Below, one piece after another: positions 3,987-6,235 of a DNA stretch of 6,235 nucleotides. Position 1 is the stretch's first letter. Every line of letters begins with the position of its first letter. Origin of the DNA: Clostridiales bacterium UBA4653 (GTDB taxonomy: Bacteria; Bacillota; Clostridia; Oscillospirales; CAG-272); NCBI GenBank assembly GCA_002405565.1, contig DHMB01000063.1, positions 1-6,235 of the forward strand, in the 5' to 3' direction. A program made the translations under genes and the position numbers. Under the pieces are notes generated by a model. The model saw only the letters and a list, made by a program, of their open reading frames with translations, was not told the DNA's origin and ran no database searches.

Positions 3987-6235
3987 ATGAGCGGAATTGA
4001 TGTAAAAACCGAATATCTGAAAGCGAAGCGTGCGCTTTTTGATAAAAAATATGCTTTTTTGAACGGAAAACAAAGGGAAGCGGTGTTCACAGTTGACGGG
4101 CCGCTCCTTGTTCTCGCGGGAGCGGGAACCGGGAAAACGACTGTCCTGACGGAACGTATAGGCTTCATTCTCAAATACGGGAACGCATATTATTCCGATG
4201 CAGTCCCCGCACGTGCGGACGAAGAGTCTGTAAAGGAGCTACGCGACGCGCTTGACTATTCCGGCGAGCAGCTTGACGCGGTGCTCGATTCGCTTCGCGC
4301 CCGTGCGCCGCAGCCATGGAACGTTATAGCCATAACTTTCACAAACAAAGCCGCAGGCGAGATGAAAACGAGACTTGAAAAGATAGTCGGCGATAAGGTC
4401 GGCGATCTCTGGTGCGGAACGTTCCATTCGATGTGTCTGCGCATGCTCCGTGCGAACGCGGAGGCGGCGGGCTATCGCCCGGGATTTACTATATATGACG
4501 AGGACGACTCCAAAAAAGTCATCGCCGAGGCATATCAGAAATTTTCGATAAACGACAAAATACTGCCGATAAAATCGGTCAAAAACACGATAAGCAGCGC
4601 AAAGGACAAGCTGATAACTGCAGAGGAGTTCGACAGAGAGGCGGCAAATGACTTTCGTCTCCAGCAGATTTCAACGATATATACATATTATCAGAACCGT
4701 CTCAAAGAGACGAACGCCATGGACTTTGACGACATAATCATGCAGACGGTATTCCTTTTGCAGAACAACAGTCAGGTGCGCGAAAAATATCAGCGCCAGT
4801 TTGATTATGTTCTGATCGACGAATTTCAGGACACAAACCATGCCCAGCTTGAGCTTGCGCTTCTGCTTTCGGGCGGTAGCGGGAACATAATGGTTGTCGG
4901 CGATGACGACCAGAGTATTTATAAATTCCGCGGCGCAACGATTGAAAACATCCTGCATTTTGACGAGAAGGTGCAGGGGGTAAAGGAAATAAAGCTGGAG
5001 CAGAATTATCGCTCGACGGAATATATCCTTGACGCGGCGAATGCAGTCATAAGAAACAACTTCGGCAGACGCGGAAAAGACCTCTGGTGCGACCGCGGAG
5101 ACGGAGACAAAATTTTTGTAAAACAGCTGGACAGCCAGATAGACGAAGGCAAATTTATTGTCAACAAGACGACGGAGCTCGTCGTCAGAGAGAAACGGAA
5201 ATACGGCGATTTTGCCGTGCTTTACAGAACGAACGCGCAGTCAAACAGCATAGAAAATGCGTTCGTCAGGAGCGGAATTCCTTATAGAATTCTCGGTGGC
5301 AGGCGCTTTTATGAGAGAAAGGAAGTCAAGGACATCCTGGCGTATCTCTGCGTTGTTGCAAATCACGATGACGATCTCCGCCTGCGTAGGATTATAAACG
5401 AGCCGAAAAGAAAAATCGGCGAGGCGACTCTGAACTCTGTTGAGCTGATTGCGGAAAACGAGGAGATGAGCATGTTTTCCGTTATGCAGAATTGCACGGA
5501 CTTTACCCAGACGGCGTCATCTCAGAGCAAATTTATGCCGTTTGTCAGACTTATCGAAACCCTTTCGGACTTTGCGGAGAAAAATCCCGATAAGGTCTCC
5601 GAGCTTGTCCGCATGACAATCGAGCTTTCGGGTTACGAAACGATGCTCATTGCGGCGGAGGAAAACGGAGAGGCGTCCGAGAGAAGAGAAAATATCGAAG
5701 AGCTTGTTTCAAACGCCGTTGAATATGAAACGTCCGCCGAAGAGCCGTCACTTTCCGACTTCCTCGAAAATGTCGCGCTTGTTGCGGATATAGATAACTA
5801 TGACAAAGCCGCGGACGCCGTCGTTATGATGACGATTCACAGCGCAAAGGGCCTTGAATTTCCGGTTGTGTTCCTGCCCGGTATGGAGGAGGGACTTTTC
5901 CCGGGACAGCAGTCGGTGCTCAGCCCGAGTGAGCTTGAAGAGGAGCGCAGACTTGCTTATGTTGCGATAACGCGTGCAAGAGACCGCCTTTATATTCTCA
6001 GCGCAAAGGAGCGATTGATGTACGGCAGAACGCAATACAATATGCCGTCGCGCTTTATTGCGGAGATTCCGGAAAAGGATAAGGACGAGGAAAAGCCCGT
6101 GCCGAAGACAAGATTCCGCACGGAATTCGGCGAAAAAACGCGCAGAGTCACGATTTCAAACCAGCTGACAAAGCCCTCGGCTGTTTCCTCCGGAGTAGGT
6201 AAGACCCATTCGGGCGACGTTTTTGCGGCGGGCGA
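3987..6235 (+). CDS. pcrA: PcrA/UvrD-family ATP-dependent DNA helicase (3' end cut by window)
   Basis: This is a 3'-5' superfamily 1A helicase that unwinds DNA during nucleotide excision repair, replication restart and plasmid replication. The frame is open for 749 codons to the window edge. The motifs appear in order: Q motif LNGKQREAV (25-33), Walker A GAGTGKT (45-51, K50), Ia TFTNKAAGEM (117-126), Ib GTFHS (144-148), II DEFQD (278-282), III GDDDQSIYKFRGA (305-317), IV QNYRST (339-344), LYRTNAQS (412-419), V TIHSAKGLEF (616-625), GMEEGLFP (632-639) and VI VAITRARDRL (659-668). All catalytic positions are intact. About 44 extra residues (66-109) sit between motifs I and Ia, where classical PcrA runs straight through. 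The visible C-terminal tail (GDVFAAG) may be the start of the Tudor-like RNA-polymerase-binding domain, with perhaps 40-60 residues missing. The ATG at 3987 follows AAAGAGG by 8 bases; the ATG at 3979 is out of frame and stops at once. PcrA is the usual name in Firmicutes; UvrD is the alternative. Confidence 0.96.
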   Translation, partial: MSGIDVKTEYLKAKRALFDKKYAFLNGKQREAVFTVDGPLLVLAGAGTGKTTVLTERIGFILKYGNAYYSDAVPARADEESVKELRDALDYSGEQLDAVLDSLRARAPQPWNVIAITFTNKAAGEMKTRLEKIVGDKVGDLWCGTFHSMCLRMLRANAEAAGYRPGFTIYDEDDSKKVIAEAYQKFSINDKILPIKSVKNTISSAKDKLITAEEFDREAANDFRLQQISTIYTYYQNRLKETNAMDFDDIIMQTVFLLQNNSQVREKYQRQFDYVLIDEFQDTNHAQLELALLLSGGSGNIMVVGDDDQSIYKFRGATIENILHFDEKVQGVKEIKLEQNYRSTEYILDAANAVIRNNFGRRGKDLWCDRGDGDKIFVKQLDSQIDEGKFIVNKTTELVVREKRKYGDFAVLYRTNAQSNSIENAFVRSGIPYRILGGRRFYERKEVKDILAYLCVVANHDDDLRLRRIINEPKRKIGEATLNSVELIAENEEMSMFSVMQNCTDFTQTASSQSKFMPFVRLIETLSDFAEKNPDKVSELVRMTIELSGYETMLIAAEENGEASERRENIEELVSNAVEYETSAEEPSLSDFLENVALVADIDNYDKAADAVVMMTIHSAKGLEFPVVFLPGMEEGLFPGQQSVLSPSELEEERRLAYVAITRARDRLYILSAKERLMYGRTQYNMPSRFIAEIPEKDKDEEKPVPKTRFRTEFGEKTRRVTISNQLTKPSAVSSGVGKTHSGDVFAAG

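Noticed and set aside
4818..4832. DEFQD instead of DEYQD in helicase motif II as a defect
   Set aside because: The catalytic Asp-Glu and Gln are intact, and Phe at this place is a common, conservative variant in the UvrD family.

Overview
The window looks like chromosomal DNA from an anaerobic, low-to-mid-GC Gram-positive bacterium, most likely an uncultured gut Clostridia member of the Oscillospirales/Ruminococcaceae type. The case rests on four things: strong GGAGG ribosome binding sites with sigma-A promoters, a PcrA-type helicase, a secreted Cys-rich repeat protein of a kind seen in gut Firmicutes, and a tRNA followed by a GC-rich repeat/hairpin cluster. The assignment is inference; no 16S or other marker for precise placement is present.

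Layout. Bases 1-101 are AT-rich with no supportable gene. 102-674 (minus) is a small predicted lipoprotein of unknown function with its own consensus promoter at 703-731. 675-953 has no gene; its right part (about 776-951) is GC-rich and carries short direct and inverted repeats. 954-990 is a 17-bp perfect hairpin abutting the 3' end of a serine tRNA (anticodon GGA, 990-1081, minus), whose promoter lies at 1092-1120. Beyond a divergent intergenic region, a consensus promoter (1213-1240) and a leader of about 118 nt with two possible hairpins precede 1365-3842 (plus). This encodes an 825-residue secreted, C-terminally membrane-anchored protein built around about eleven repeats containing C-x2-C motifs. 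It ends at a textbook terminator (3858-3894). A separate promoter (3916-3944) drives a PcrA/UvrD superfamily 1 helicase (3987 to the window end, truncated at its 3' end).

The four transcription units appear independent: each has its own promoter and they share no obvious pathway. The helicase is housekeeping DNA repair and replication, the tRNA is translation, and the lipoprotein and repeat protein are envelope proteins of unknown role.

The most interesting items are the surface protein, with its regular C-x9-C-x2-C-x(11-15)-H spacing and an N-terminal His/Cys motif; the inverted partial copy of the tRNA 3' end around the hairpin; the roughly 44-residue insertion between helicase motifs I and Ia; and a 12-base near-palindrome placed almost identically upstream of the tRNA and helicase promoters. 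I see no CRISPR array, insertion sequence, phage gene or defence cassette.
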